A DNA stretch of 64,000 nt from CATQHW01 sp965243545 (GTDB lineage Bacteria > Spirochaetota > Spirochaetia > SZUA-6 > Bin103), in assembly GCA_965243545.1 (NCBI GenBank), contig OZ251573.1:4278001-4342000 (forward strand). Direction: 5' to 3'. A program made the translations under genes and the position numbers. Numbering within the stretch: the first letter of the stretch is position 1; every line of letters starts with the position of its first letter. This document shows, in pieces, positions 46,730 through 54,989 of this stretch. The notes under the pieces are model-generated. The model was not told where the DNA came from and ran no database searches. It worked only from the letters and a program-made list of their open reading frames with translations.

Positions 46730-48843
46730 TGGAGTACCGTGCCGTAGCGTGGAGAATTTTCGGCGCAGGTCATTCACCATTCGCCCAACGTTCGACTTAC
46801 GAATCGATCGAATCCGTCGTCAATGAGCGGCTTCCTGCCAACGAACGGAGACCTGTCATCGCCGAGATCAGCCGTTGGTTTGCGTCAGACCACAAGACGG
46901 TTGTTCCTGAGAGTGAGGAGACTGTTGCTGCCGCTATCATGGAGGGGGTCGGCAAGATCATTTGTCAGGGACACGCCGGCGACGACACCCATACCGCTGC
47001 GTGGGCGGTTGGATGGATCGACTCGGATCGGGCGGCTCGAATCATGGGCCAAAGCTGGACGACGGAACAGATTGACTCCTTCGTGGATGTGGCGATGGGG
47101 GAATTGAAAGGGCTCGTGGACCGAGAGGCAATTTTCGACCCCGACCGCAGCGCAAGGTACGCCGGAACGGATAGCCGGACCACAGTGACAGTAGACACAG
47201 CGGGCCTCGGTGCTGGCCTAGAGGCATTTCAGTACCTCAATGGCCGTGGGCTGTCATTGCTGGACTGTGTCCGCGATGGCGCGACGAGATTGATTCGCCT
47301 AGTCCTCGCGATGCGGCCAGATGGGTTCGTGGCGATGATAGAACGGCTTGGTCATCCGGTATTGCAGGCGTGCGCAGCGCATCACGCGGTCTATGACGGT
47401 CGTGAGGCTCACTACCACAGGCCGCTTTCCTGGATCACACGCGCATCGTGCCCCGCGGCCATCGCACTGGCGATCGTGCACGCTCTAACCTCCGTATACA
47501 GACTAGATGAGGCGGGCGGACACGGTGACCAAATTGTTATTGGCACCGGTCGAAGGAGTGACGCCGCTGATGCGGAAACGCAGACTGGTAAGCTTGTGAC
47601 CGGCTTGGTCGAACGGTTGGGATCGCTCGATCCAGTCGACTGCGCACGGTGGATCGGCGAGTTACTCAGTACGGCGCCCTATGTGTTGGATGGAACGAAC
47701 GGCGACGGGATACCCCACAGAGTTGACGAGCTCGAGAACGCGTGTATTGCTCTGGTCGCACGTCATGTGGAAAAAGTGGGGTCGGATGATGTGGTCAATG
47801 CGTTTTCCGCCGCGTTGCGCAAGAACCGACAGAGGACGTGGACGCGGCATCTAACGGAACTTGCTTGGAACTTGAGGGACACCATGCCCGCTCGATCATG
47901 TGAGATTGCGCGTGCCGCGCTCAGGGAGTATGAAGGGCATGTGGCGGATCACATTTCGAGTGGGCAGTCGATGCCCTTACTCTGGAACTCTTGGGAACAT
48001 CGTGAGTGGATGCTTGGGCTGGGCGCCGCTCTGGCTTTGGCTTATGAGGAGATCGAGCTACCGGAGTGGGTAAAAGGGAAGTGCAGCGGGCTGCCGTTGG
48101 ACGTGTGGGACGTCGAGGAAGATTACCAAGGTTTTTGCGCCGCAGGATCCGTGGCAGAGTGCTGGTTTCTGATTGCCTTGCTGGCGATCGGGTTCCGAAA
48201 AGAGCTTGGCTGCGCGGTCGAACCCTCTGAAGTCCTTGAACTAACGGGCTTGTTCTGGACCCACTACCACTTCATAAATACGCACGTTCACCGTGTGTCC
48301 GAAGGCGAGGTAGTCGCGGAACATGCAGCGCGGTACGCGGTGGAGTTTGGCCAACCGAGTGACACGTGGCTAATCGACGCAATACGCCATCCGGGCGTCA
48401 GCGCACGCGCGCTATGGGCGCTAATCGACCGCCGAGTTCGCCGGGACGATTCTGTTCCGGCAGCGTCGCGACAAAACACCCCAATCTCCGCTGTCGAAAT
48501 ATGTGGCATTGCGTCCGACCGGTTCGGTGATGGGAGTGACTACAGTGTCGGTGACCTTGTGTCTTGGGGCCGCCTTTGGCTTTTGCTTGGCGCGGTCGAC
48601 GAGGCCGAGAAGACCGCTGATGCATTGAGGGCGACGCCCGGAGCCGCGCTCGACCACAAGGAGAAACTTGTTGTCTTGAGATTGCTCGCGCTTGTGGCAA
48701 GCAGGCGGTCGCTAACGAACGACGCCGCGCATTACATGCAGCATTTGTACCGGGACCTATGGCCCGGTTTCTACACACCAGCTGACGAGCGTGACGACCG
48801 CAGTTTGATTGACCAGCAGTTGTCGGGTGGCCAGGCGAGGTAA
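46729..48843 (+). CDS. Large protein of unknown function, partner of the HTH/PLD-like protein
   Basis: 704 residues from the ATG sharing one base with the previous stop. No catalytic motif or membrane segment stands out. The sequence is mostly helical with many Trp, Ala and acidic residues; stretches such as AARIMGQSWTTEQIDSFVDV and ALRKNRQRTWTRHLTELAW look like helical repeats. Possible short repeats occur near the C-terminus (GRLWLLLGAVDEAEKTADAL is TPR-like). It is co-transcribed with the upstream gene and shares its base composition. A sensor or scaffold for the phosphodiesterase-like partner is plausible, but this is inference. No homologous family is recognised. Confidence 0.6.
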   Translation: MEYRAVAWRIFGAGHSPFAQRSTYESIESVVNERLPANERRPVIAEISRWFASDHKTVVPESEETVAAAIMEGVGKIICQGHAGDDTHTAAWAVGWIDSDRAARIMGQSWTTEQIDSFVDVAMGELKGLVDREAIFDPDRSARYAGTDSRTTVTVDTAGLGAGLEAFQYLNGRGLSLLDCVRDGATRLIRLVLAMRPDGFVAMIERLGHPVLQACAAHHAVYDGREAHYHRPLSWITRASCPAAIALAIVHALTSVYRLDEAGGHGDQIVIGTGRRSDAADAETQTGKLVTGLVERLGSLDPVDCARWIGELLSTAPYVLDGTNGDGIPHRVDELENACIALVARHVEKVGSDDVVNAFSAALRKNRQRTWTRHLTELAWNLRDTMPARSCEIARAALREYEGHVADHISSGQSMPLLWNSWEHREWMLGLGAALALAYEEIELPEWVKGKCSGLPLDVWDVEEDYQGFCAAGSVAECWFLIALLAIGFRKELGCAVEPSEVLELTGLFWTHYHFINTHVHRVSEGEVVAEHAARYAVEFGQPSDTWLIDAIRHPGVSARALWALIDRRVRRDDSVPAASRQNTPISAVEICGIASDRFGDGSDYSVGDLVSWGRLWLLLGAVDEAEKTADALRATPGAALDHKEKLVVLRLLALVASRRSLTNDAAHYMQHLYRDLWPGFYTPADERDDRSLIDQQLSGGQAR

Positions 48844-48965
48844 TCCGGTGCCGCGCAGCTGCCGCACGCGCGCACCCGCGCCGATCAATGAGGCGCTTCT
48901 ACCAACCGCCGCGCGCCCTCCGCCCCCTGCTACGTAGCCCTGGATTCCCCGGACGCTTACGATGC

Positions 48966-49022
48966 GTCCGACCCGGATTACGCCCGGTTCACGGCTCTCA
49001 CGGATCAGGAGGAGCAGAGCTC
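48966..49022 (+). pseudogene. Fragment of a dnd-associated methyltransferase N-domain gene
   Basis: The frame reads DASDPDYARFTALTDQEEQ, nearly identical to DASDPDYARFAALTVQEEQ at 54820-54876. The DNA also matches over about 60 bp. It is a remnant of a second copy, now overlapping the cupin pseudogene. Confidence 0.6.
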
Positions 49023-49369
49023 GATCCGATCCTCGCGATTCGGGACTATGCACAGGAACTCGAACGGCGCCTCCACCACCTGGTAGGAGTGCGGCGCGTC
49101 GGCGGGGACCAGCAGCACGCGCCGGCCTCGACCGCGTGCACGGTGTCGCCGATCGTCACCGCGGCCCGGCCGTGCACCACGTACTGCTCGTGTTCGCCCG
49201 GTTGGTGCCGGGGCATGCCCTCGCCTTCTCCCATGGTGAAGCGCCGCATGGCGAAGTTCGGCGCTCCGTCCTCCGGTCCGATCAGCACCGCCGTTTCGGT
49301 CGATGAGCCTGCGGCCACGGGCGCGCACGGCACGTCGGTCGAACGCTTGACGACCCCCTCGCCTTCCAT
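49005..49369 (-). pseudogene. Small cupin-domain gene with a frameshift
   Basis: From ATG 49369 the frame encodes NFAMRRFTMGEGEGMPRHQP, then GEHEQYVVHGRAAVTIGD, the first cupin motif with metal-binding His/Glu. Near 49117 the sequence leaves frame. The continuation in another frame, VLLVPADAPHSYQVVEAPFE, carries the second cupin motif (PxxxxH) and ends at 49005. Restoring one or two bases would give a normal cupin of about 120 residues. Real inactivation or a sequence error. Substrate unknown. Confidence 0.72.
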
Positions 49370-49426
49370 GCCGCAAGCGTAGCGCGGCCGCGCCGGTGAT
49401 TGAGCGTGCAACCGGTTCGATGCTGA

Positions 49427-49859
49427 TTAGTCAATCGACCGGTTGAGCACGTATTGAATCGAACAGTCGTCCAGATAAGGAATGCCAAGAATTACTCCAC
49501 CGCCAACGCCATGAGCAACTACCACGTCACCTTTGTTCAATCGAATCGGGTGAATGACCGAGTTATAACCGGTGCGATCTGTGAACCCGCCGATTCGGCA
49601 ATTTACATACATAAACCTAGACTGCGTCATTACGACGATATACCCTCCTAATATATCGTGTTCATCCACTTTGTTGACGATACCAAGCACGTCAAGGCGC
49701 TTGCCCCTGTAGGTACTGTTAGCACGCGCTTCGTTATTCTGATATGTCCGGTTCAGCTCGTTAACTGGTATGGCCCGTTCCACCGCCGTAGCCGTAGCCG
49801 TCGCCGCCGCCCGTTCCGCCGACGCCCGGTCCGCTGCCGCCCGTTCTGCCGACGCCCGT
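49427..49859 (-). pseudogene. C-terminal half of the transposon-split OB-fold gene
   Basis: The last 135 codons of the gene that begins at 54114. They encode the end of the Ala/Glu/Arg repeats and then NELNRTYQNNEARANSTYRG, KRLDVLGIVNKVDEHDILGG and YVNCRIGGF, an OB fold of the tRNA_anti-like type. An internal GTG at 49783 could restart a 118-residue protein, so the domain might still be made. Bases 49855-49859 are the target duplication. The domain is rich in Asn and Tyr and AT-richer than the repeat region. Confidence 0.78.
49855..49859. repeat. CCCGT target-site duplication, left
   Basis: CCCGT directly precedes the left terminal repeat and recurs at 53043-53047 directly after the right one. 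Five bases is the duplication length of Tn7/Mu/Tn5053-type transposition. Confidence 0.85.
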
Positions 49860-49881
49860 TGTTAGATCCCACATAATCTCG
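49860..49881 (+). repeat. Transposon left terminal repeat
   Basis: 22 bases matching the right end at about 16 positions after TGTT. The inner sequence carries further GGAATCCCGGAAT/AAATCGTC-like repeats up to about 49960. Confidence 0.8.
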
Positions 49882-49998
49882 CCGATGGAATCCCGGAATA
49901 AATCGTCTGGAGAAGTCTCGGGATGTCCCGGATTCTCCCGTCAGGCGAAAGACTGCGGGACAGCGCTTCGGTAGCCATGGCGGTCGGCGGCGTCGGCA

Positions 49999-50799
49999 TC
50001 AGAGGCGCAGTTCTTCGACGGCCGTCTGCAGATGCTCGGCGGTGACCGTGCGCGCATCGTCGAGCGCGGTGGCCGACAAGGCGTAGTGGGCGATGCGGTT
50101 GATCTGCCGAGGCAGCCCGCGGGAGGTCTGAAACAGCGCCTCTGCGGCGGCCGGCTCGAACAGCGGCAACTCGCAGCCGGCCAGATGCAGGCGGTGCGCG
50201 AGGTAGCCGTCGAGTTCCTCGCGCTGCAGGCCGCCCAAGTGATGGCGCACGACCATGCGCTGGGCAAGCGATTCGTGGACGGTCATGGACAGCCTGCGGC
50301 GCAACTCGGTGAGGCCGACCAGCAGCAGGCACAGGCGGTGTTCGGAGTCCATGGAGTAGTTGGTCAACAGGCGCAGGTCGTCGAGCACGTCGGTGCGCAG
50401 GAACTGCGCATCGTCGATGATGAGGACCGGCATCCGGTTGGCTTCCCGGACCTGGCGGGTGATCTCGGCGCGGATGGAGCGGTAGGCGGCGGCGCGGGAG
50501 CGTTCGGCCGGCAGACCGAGTTCCCAGGCGATCGACTTGTACATGTCCATGACGTTGCCGGTGGTCAGCGAGACGTAGAGCACGCGGTAAGCGCCGGGAT
50601 GCAGGACGGCGGTCACCGCGCGGCAGACGGTGGTCTTGCCGCCGCCGGGCTCACCGGTGAGCAGTCCGATGCCGCGCAGTTGGAGCAGATGCTGCAGGCG
50701 TGCTTCGGCTTCCTGGCGTGCGGCGGACGCGAACAGCAGGTCGGCTTCGATGGCGTCGGCGAACGGCAGGCGGGAGAAGGCGAAGTGTCGCAGATACAT
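49999..50799 (-). CDS. TniB/ExeA-like AAA+ ATPase of the transposon
   Basis: 266 residues. Walker A is LLTGEPGGGKTTVCRAV near residues 46-62, Walker B is MPVLIIDDAQFLRTDVLDD near 126-144, and the sensor is LLLVGLTELRRRLS. The C-terminal arginine region is RGLPRQINRIAHYAL. These ATPases select the target and activate the DDE transposase. ATGA overlap joins it to the transposase gene at 50799. Its first residues (MYLRHFAFSRLPFADAIEAD) match the short ExeA-like form that accompanies many IS-type transposases. Intact. Confidence 0.9.
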   Translation of the reverse strand: MYLRHFAFSRLPFADAIEADLLFASAARQEAEARLQHLLQLRGIGLLTGEPGGGKTTVCRAVTAVLHPGAYRVLYVSLTTGNVMDMYKSIAWELGLPAERSRAAAYRSIRAEITRQVREANRMPVLIIDDAQFLRTDVLDDLRLLTNYSMDSEHRLCLLLVGLTELRRRLSMTVHESLAQRMVVRHHLGGLQREELDGYLAHRLHLAGCELPLFEPAAAEALFQTSRGLPRQINRIAHYALSATALDDARTVTAEHLQTAVEELRL

Positions 50800-52142
50800 C
50801 AGTCGGTCTCCTGGCGGCGGTGCAGGTGGCGCAGGGCCAGCGGCGAGGGGGGCGGCTGGGGCGCTGGGGCCTCAGATTCCAGATGGCGGGAGGGCCGGTT
50901 GCGCTTGACGGAGGCGTTGGCGTAGGCGTCCAGCAGGGTGGCCTGACCGGCATCGGCGCCGTCGTGGCGGATCAGCAGGGGGCGGCTCGGCGGCGCGTCC
51001 GGGTCGTAGCGCACGGTGACGGTGCGGCCGACCAGCAGCGGATCGACTTCGTAGACGCGGCCGTGGAGGCTGATGATGCGGTCGTTCATGACGCGGCGCC
51101 TGGCCTCGAACAGGAACAGGTCGTCCAGGTCGCAGCACGCATCGACGCAGCGCACCTCCTCGGTGTTCAACGCCCACTGCTCATGCGGGGTGCTGCCGCG
51201 CAGGCCGCTGTGGGGGGCGCGGTGATATTCGCCTTCCAGGTAGGCGCCCAGGCGGCCGTTGAGCGCGTCGAGGCTGGCGCCGTCGTCGGGGGTGAGGAAG
51301 GCGAGCAACTGGTCGCGCACGGTGCGGAAGAAGCGTTCGATCTTGCCCTTGCCCTGCGGCTGATAGGGGCGGGCGTGGATCAGCGCGATGCGCAGCTTGG
51401 CGCAGACCAGCGCCAGTTGCTGGGAGCGATAGTTGGCGCCGTTGTCGACGTACAGCCGTTGCGGCACGCCGCGGCGGATGAGCGCCTGCTTGAAGACCGG
51501 CAGGAAGGCGGCGGTGTTCTCGGCGTGGGCGAAGGCGGCGAACGGACACAGGCGGGTGGCGTCGTCAAGGAAGGCGATGAGGTAGGTCTTGCGGCGGCGC
51601 CCGCCGTCGGCGACTGCCGGGCCGTGCATGACGTCGCTCATCCACAACTGGCCGGGGTAGCGGAAGCTGAAGCGGCGGCGGTCGACGCCGTCGGCGGCGG
51701 CTTGCGGCCTGCTCATCAGCCCCTCGGCGCGCAGCAGCCGGTGCACGGTGGAGCGCGCCAAGCGCACGCCGTCGGGGAGTTGGCCGCCGTTGGCCGCCTC
51801 CTTGATGACCTGCCGCACCGACCAGGATGGGTGCTCGGTCTTGAGCGCTATCAGCAACTCGGCCGCCTGCGGCGGCAGCCGCCGCGGCTGGCCTCGGTCA
51901 GCCCGCGGCTTGGGGTACAGCGCATCGAAGCCGCCGCAGCGATAGGCGTGCAGCCAGTCGCGCAGCGTCTCGGCGGCCACGCTGGTGCGCAGCGTGCCGG
52001 GAATGTCGTAGGTCTGCGCGGCCTTCGCGCGCAACTGCTCGCCGATCCCGACCGCGCCGGGCGGCTGGTGGGCCAGGTCGGCGATCAAGCGGTAGCGGAA
52101 CAGCGCCACCTCGCGGCGCTGAGCTTCTTCGTCGTCATTCAT
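50799..52142 (-). CDS. DDE transposase (rve-type integrase core)
   Basis: 447 residues from ATG 52142; a longer start at 52193 would overlap the accessory gene. The N-terminus carries helix-turn-helix regions (LRTSVAAETLRDWLHAYRCG, SWSVRQVIKEAANGGQLPDG). The catalytic core is D in QLWMSDVMHGPAV, D in RLYVDNGANYRSQQL and E in GKGKIERFFRTVRDQLL. A beta-barrel Mu-C-like tail follows (GRVYEVDPLLVGRTVTVRYD). It cuts and joins the transposon ends with the ATPase. All residues needed are present, so the element is probably active. Confidence 0.92.
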   Translation of the reverse strand: MNDDEEAQRREVALFRYRLIADLAHQPPGAVGIGEQLRAKAAQTYDIPGTLRTSVAAETLRDWLHAYRCGGFDALYPKPRADRGQPRRLPPQAAELLIALKTEHPSWSVRQVIKEAANGGQLPDGVRLARSTVHRLLRAEGLMSRPQAAADGVDRRRFSFRYPGQLWMSDVMHGPAVADGGRRRKTYLIAFLDDATRLCPFAAFAHAENTAAFLPVFKQALIRRGVPQRLYVDNGANYRSQQLALVCAKLRIALIHARPYQPQGKGKIERFFRTVRDQLLAFLTPDDGASLDALNGRLGAYLEGEYHRAPHSGLRGSTPHEQWALNTEEVRCVDACCDLDDLFLFEARRRVMNDRIISLHGRVYEVDPLLVGRTVTVRYDPDAPPSRPLLIRHDGADAGQATLLDAYANASVKRNRPSRHLESEAPAPQPPPSPLALRHLHRRQETD

Positions 52143-52192
52143 GTCGGTCGATCCTTGCTGTTCGGGTCCGTCGACCCGGTGATGACGACACA

Positions 52193-52816
52193 CTACGGAG
52201 GCCGCCGACGGCCGGAATCCCCCATCTGCTGTTGCCGGCCAAAAGTGGGATTCCCAGCCCCGTCGAGGCGGGGGCGCAATCCGAGCGGCGCCGGCAGCGA
52301 CGGCAACGACGAGGCGGCCAGCGTCCGCAGCCTCACCAACACCGCCTTGGTCCCCAGCCGTTTGCGGCAGGCGCTCAGTTCGGGGCGGCAGCCGGCCAGC
52401 TCGTCAGGCAGCGAGAGGATCACCGCCCGCAGCGCCGCCCGCACCAGCTTCACGCGGCGGTCCAGCCAGCGCATCGCGCCGGGCAGCCCCACGTAGTCGG
52501 TGCGCGCCTTGGCGACCGCCTTCATCAGACTCGGCGACTGCTCGGCGTGGGTGACCGCCTCTTCCAGTTCCTCCAGCGTTCCGGGCAGCTGCGCCGCCAG
52601 GCAGTCGGGCAGCAGGCTGAAGGTGGTCTGGCTCTCCGGGCAGTACCAGCGCGCGATCAGCGCCCCGCGCGGCCACTTGCGCCGGTAGGTCCCGTGCCGG
52701 GCGAACGAGCAACTGCCGGACTCATGATTCGGGCACCGGTCGAGCCTTGCGTCGCGCCATGCCCTGGTGCTAACGTACTGCTCGCCGGTGAGCCCCGTTT
52801 GGTAGCGAAGCTGCAC
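52193..52816 (-). CDS. Transposon accessory protein with zinc-binding N-terminus
   Basis: 207 residues from GTG 52816. The N-terminus has RCPNHESGSCSFARHGTYRR and then ARWYCPESQTTFSLLPDCLA, a four- to five-cysteine zinc-ribbon region followed by a helical LPGTLEELEEAV segment and a long basic helix. Similar proteins travel with DDE transposase plus ExeA-like ATPase elements (some databases call this DUF6431). DNA or end binding is the likely role. The collapsed copy at 44628-44880 contains the same gene in pieces. Confidence 0.75.
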   Translation of the reverse strand: MQLRYQTGLTGEQYVSTRAWRDARLDRCPNHESGSCSFARHGTYRRKWPRGALIARWYCPESQTTFSLLPDCLAAQLPGTLEELEEAVTHAEQSPSLMKAVAKARTDYVGLPGAMRWLDRRVKLVRAALRAVILSLPDELAGCRPELSACRKRLGTKAVLVRLRTLAASSLPSLPAPLGLRPRLDGAGNPTFGRQQQMGDSGRRRPP

Positions 52817-53020
52817 CGGTCACGGCCCGGCGGGTGGCGTCCCGCGCGGGCCTTTTCTCCTTACGGGTTGATCCTCCCAGGATACCCGGCTTCAAGCACC
52901 GGCGCAGCCCCCGGCCCGCACTCCACTGCCTCTCCGGCTACCGGCCCCTGTCCCGCATTCGCCCCCCGTCCCACACGATTCGTCTACGAATCAATCTGAG
53001 CAAATCCCGCCCCTCTTCTA

Positions 53021-53042
53021 CGAATCAATGCGGGATCCAACA
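53021..53042 (-). repeat. Transposon right terminal repeat
   Basis: Read inward on the minus strand it is TGTTGGATCCCGCATTGATT and on. The ATTGATTCGTAGA unit repeats once more about 38 bp further in, a typical double transposase-binding arrangement. Confidence 0.8.
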
Positions 53043-53047
53043 CCCGT
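53043..53047. repeat. CCCGT target-site duplication, right
   Basis: The matching partner of 49855-49859. Confidence 0.85.
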
Positions 53048-54114
53048 TCTGCCGACGCCCGTTCCGCCGCCGCCGTCGCTGCCCGTTCCGCCGCCGTCGT
53101 CGCCGCCCGGTCCGCCACCGCCCGGTTCGCCGCCGTCCGGAACGCCGCCGCCGCCGCCTGCCATGCCGCTGCCGCCCCTTCCGCCGCCCGGTCCGCCGCC
53201 GCCTGCCATTCCGCCGCCTGCCATTCCGCCGCCAGGTACCGTTCCGCCCCCCGGTACCGTTCCGCCGCCCGTTCCGTCGCCGCCGTCGCCGCCGCCCGTT
53301 CCGCCGCCACCCGTTCCGCCGTCGCCCGTTCCGCCGCGTCCGCCGCCGCGTTCGCCCGGAACGCCGCCGACTTCCATGCCGCCGGCGCCCGGTGCGCCAC
53401 CATCCCTTCCGCCAACGCCGCCGCCACCCGTTCCCGTTCCGCCGCCCGTTCCGCCGCCCGTTCCCGTTCCGCCGCCGCCGACTCCGCCGCCGTCGCCGCG
53501 TTCGCCCGTTCCGCCGCCGCCCGGTACGCCGCCCGTTCCGTCGCCGCCGTCGCCGTCGCCCGTTCCGCCGTCACCCGTTCCGCCGTCGCCCACTCCGCCG
53601 CCGCGTTCGCCCGGTACGCCGCAGCCCGTTCCGCCGACGCCCACTCCGCCGCCGCCATCGCCGCCGCCCGTTCCGCCGACGCCCACTCCGCCGCCGCCCG
53701 TTCCACCTCCGCCGCCCGTTCCATCCCCCACTCCGCCGCCCGTTCCACCTCCGCCCACCGTTCCGCCCGTTCCGCCGCCGTGGCCCGTTCCGCTTGGTCC
53801 GCCGCCGCGTTCGCCCGGAACGCCGCCTGCCGTTCCGCCACTTGGTCGGCCAGCCGGTCCGCCGCCGCTTGGTATGCCGCCGCCGCCCGGTCCGCCCGAT
53901 CCGCCGCCGTTCGGTACGCAAAAGCTGCCCGGTCCGCCGCCTGCCGTTCCGCCACCTGGTCGGCCAGCCGGTCCGCCGCCGCTTGGTACGCCGCCGCCGC
54001 CCGGTCCGCCCGGTCCGCCGCCTGCCGTTCCGCCGCGACGATGAACACGACGATACCGATGCTGATGATGAAGAGGAGGACGAACCCCCCAAATATCGCC
54101 GCGCGCCCGCTCAT
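53043..54114 (-). pseudogene. N-terminal half of the transposon-split membrane coiled-coil gene
   Basis: From ATG 54114: MSGRAAIFGGFVLLFIISIG followed by IVVFIVAAERQ, a single N-terminal membrane anchor, and then more than 300 residues built from Ala, Glu, Arg and Asp in short units such as AERAA, ADRAA and EWAAA. This predicts a very long single helix or coiled coil in the cytoplasm or periplasm. The matching DNA is a CCGTTCCGCCGCCGC-type low-complexity tract. At 53043 the frame enters the transposon and would end after RRRGAGFAQIDS. Joined to 49854-49427 without the transposon and one CCCGT, the frame is continuous for 499 codons: anchor, coiled coil, OB fold. Role unknown; the architecture suggests a spacer that displays the OB fold. 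Confidence 0.8.
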
Positions 54115-54227
54115 GCTGTTTTGCCCCTTTTGTGTTTCGCCTGGATGGCGTCAATCGAAACCGTACACCGTGTTATGTCTCCGCACCGCAGCCCTCCAGT
54201 GTCGCCGGGCGCACCGTACCGCGCAGG

Positions 54228-54294
54228 ATGGCTGAAATCAAGGGTTATCATCGCCAGTCGATGGCTAGACTAGATACCAGGCTATTTCAGCCAT
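54228..54294. repeat. 11-bp inverted repeat upstream of two gene starts
   Basis: ATGGCTGAAAT (54228-54238) and ATTTCAGCCAT (54284-54294) are exact complements 45 bp apart, in the region between the divergent coiled-coil gene and the dioxygenase stub. It could be a looped operator or an old element end. Confidence 0.5.
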
Positions 54295-54371
54295 GTTCCG
54301 ACTGCGCCGGCCGGCCGTGGCGGCGTTCCCCGGCGATCTGCGATACTGAGTCTGGGAGGAGTGCAGGGCGC

Positions 54372-54473
54372 ATGAGCATTTCGAGCGAGCAGGTGGCGGC
54401 GTACCGCCGCGACGGCTTCACGGTGGTGGAGGACGTCCTGACCGCGGATTCCGGTGTCGCGTGGCGAGCATGA
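54372..54473 (+). pseudogene. N-terminal stub of a phytanoyl-CoA dioxygenase-like gene
   Basis: ATG 54372 with a GGGAGGAG site encodes SSEQVAAYRRDGFTVVEDVL, the standard start of PhyH-family Fe(II)/2-oxoglutarate dioxygenases. After about 33 codons it ends at a stop inside the next gene. The catalytic H-x-D motif is missing. The Dnd cluster was joined here, probably by a rearrangement that removed the rest. Confidence 0.75.
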
Positions 54474-54987
54474 CCCCAAGCCCCTCGCGGAGGCCGTGCG
54501 GAGTCTGGCGGTCGGCAAGCGAGTCGGTGGCGTTCTGTACGTCCATCGCGACGCCCTTGAGCGGCATGGCGCCGATCTGTTCGCCTTGGCGCGCTCGTGC
54601 GCTGCCGCGGCCGGGGCCGCGTTCCGGTGGAACGTCTGCAAGCTCGCGCCGTACCGGCAGCACGTCTCGTTGCTCCATTATCCGCGGTTCCGCGAAGACG
54701 AGCATCCGGCGCTCGAAGCCGCGGCAAGCGTAGACCTTGCGAACGGCACGGCGCGCATCCGGCGCTACGCGCCGCACGGCAACCGCCCGATCCTGCATCG
54801 CAAGGAGTTGCTGCTGGATGCGTCCGACCCGGATTACGCCCGGTTCGCGGCGCTCACGGTTCAGGAGGAGCAGGCCGGCCTCTTCTCGGAACCGAACACC
54901 ATCGGGCACGAGCGCGGGTGGTCAAGGCAGCTTGCCCGGAGTGGCGTGACGATCCGCGACCACCGGTTGATACCCGCCGGCGGGTAG
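54454..54987 (+). CDS. N-terminal part of a dnd-associated methyltransferase, split gene
   Basis: About 177 residues from GTG 54454; the true start may be different because the upstream part is a PhyH remnant. GGVLYVHRDALERHGADLFA, NVCKLAPYRQHVSLLHYPRF and RPILHRKELLLDASDPDYAR match what I recall as the first half of the DNA phosphorothioation-associated putative methyltransferase family (TIGR04096). The stop at 54985-54987 is followed 2 bp later by a GTG that starts the second half in another frame. A single-base change would fuse them to the usual single protein. Its role in phosphorothioation loci is unknown. Confidence 0.65.
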   Translation: MSRGEHDPKPLAEAVRSLAVGKRVGGVLYVHRDALERHGADLFALARSCAAAAGAAFRWNVCKLAPYRQHVSLLHYPRFREDEHPALEAAASVDLANGTARIRRYAPHGNRPILHRKELLLDASDPDYARFAALTVQEEQAGLFSEPNTIGHERGWSRQLARSGVTIRDHRLIPAGG

Positions 54988-54989
54988 CC

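Larger units (their letters stand above)
49860..53042 (-). mobile_element. Intact 3183-bp transposon with TniA/TniB-like genes
   Basis: Ends TGTTAGATCCCACATAATCT (49860) and, on the other strand, TGTTGGATCCCGCATTGATT (from 53042) are imperfect inverted repeats that start with TGT. Direct CCCGT duplications flank it. Three genes run on the minus strand: an accessory zinc protein (52193-52816), a DDE transposase (50799-52142) and an AAA ATPase (49999-50799). Additional ATTGATTCGTAGA repeats lie within the right end (near 52980-52992 and 53017-53030). No cargo gene is present. The insertion splits the membrane coiled-coil/OB-fold gene. Confidence 0.92.

Noticed and set aside
50700..52496. Plus-strand open frame of about 600 codons across the transposon
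   Set aside because: Antisense of the transposase and accessory gene, which have clear DDE and zinc motifs on the minus strand.
53028..54044. Plus-strand open frame encoding a Pro/Ser-rich protein
   Set aside because: It is the antisense of the Ala/Glu/Arg repeat gene; pure PPxPP sequence with no signal or domain, and the opposite strand reads an anchor plus coiled coil that continues across the transposon.
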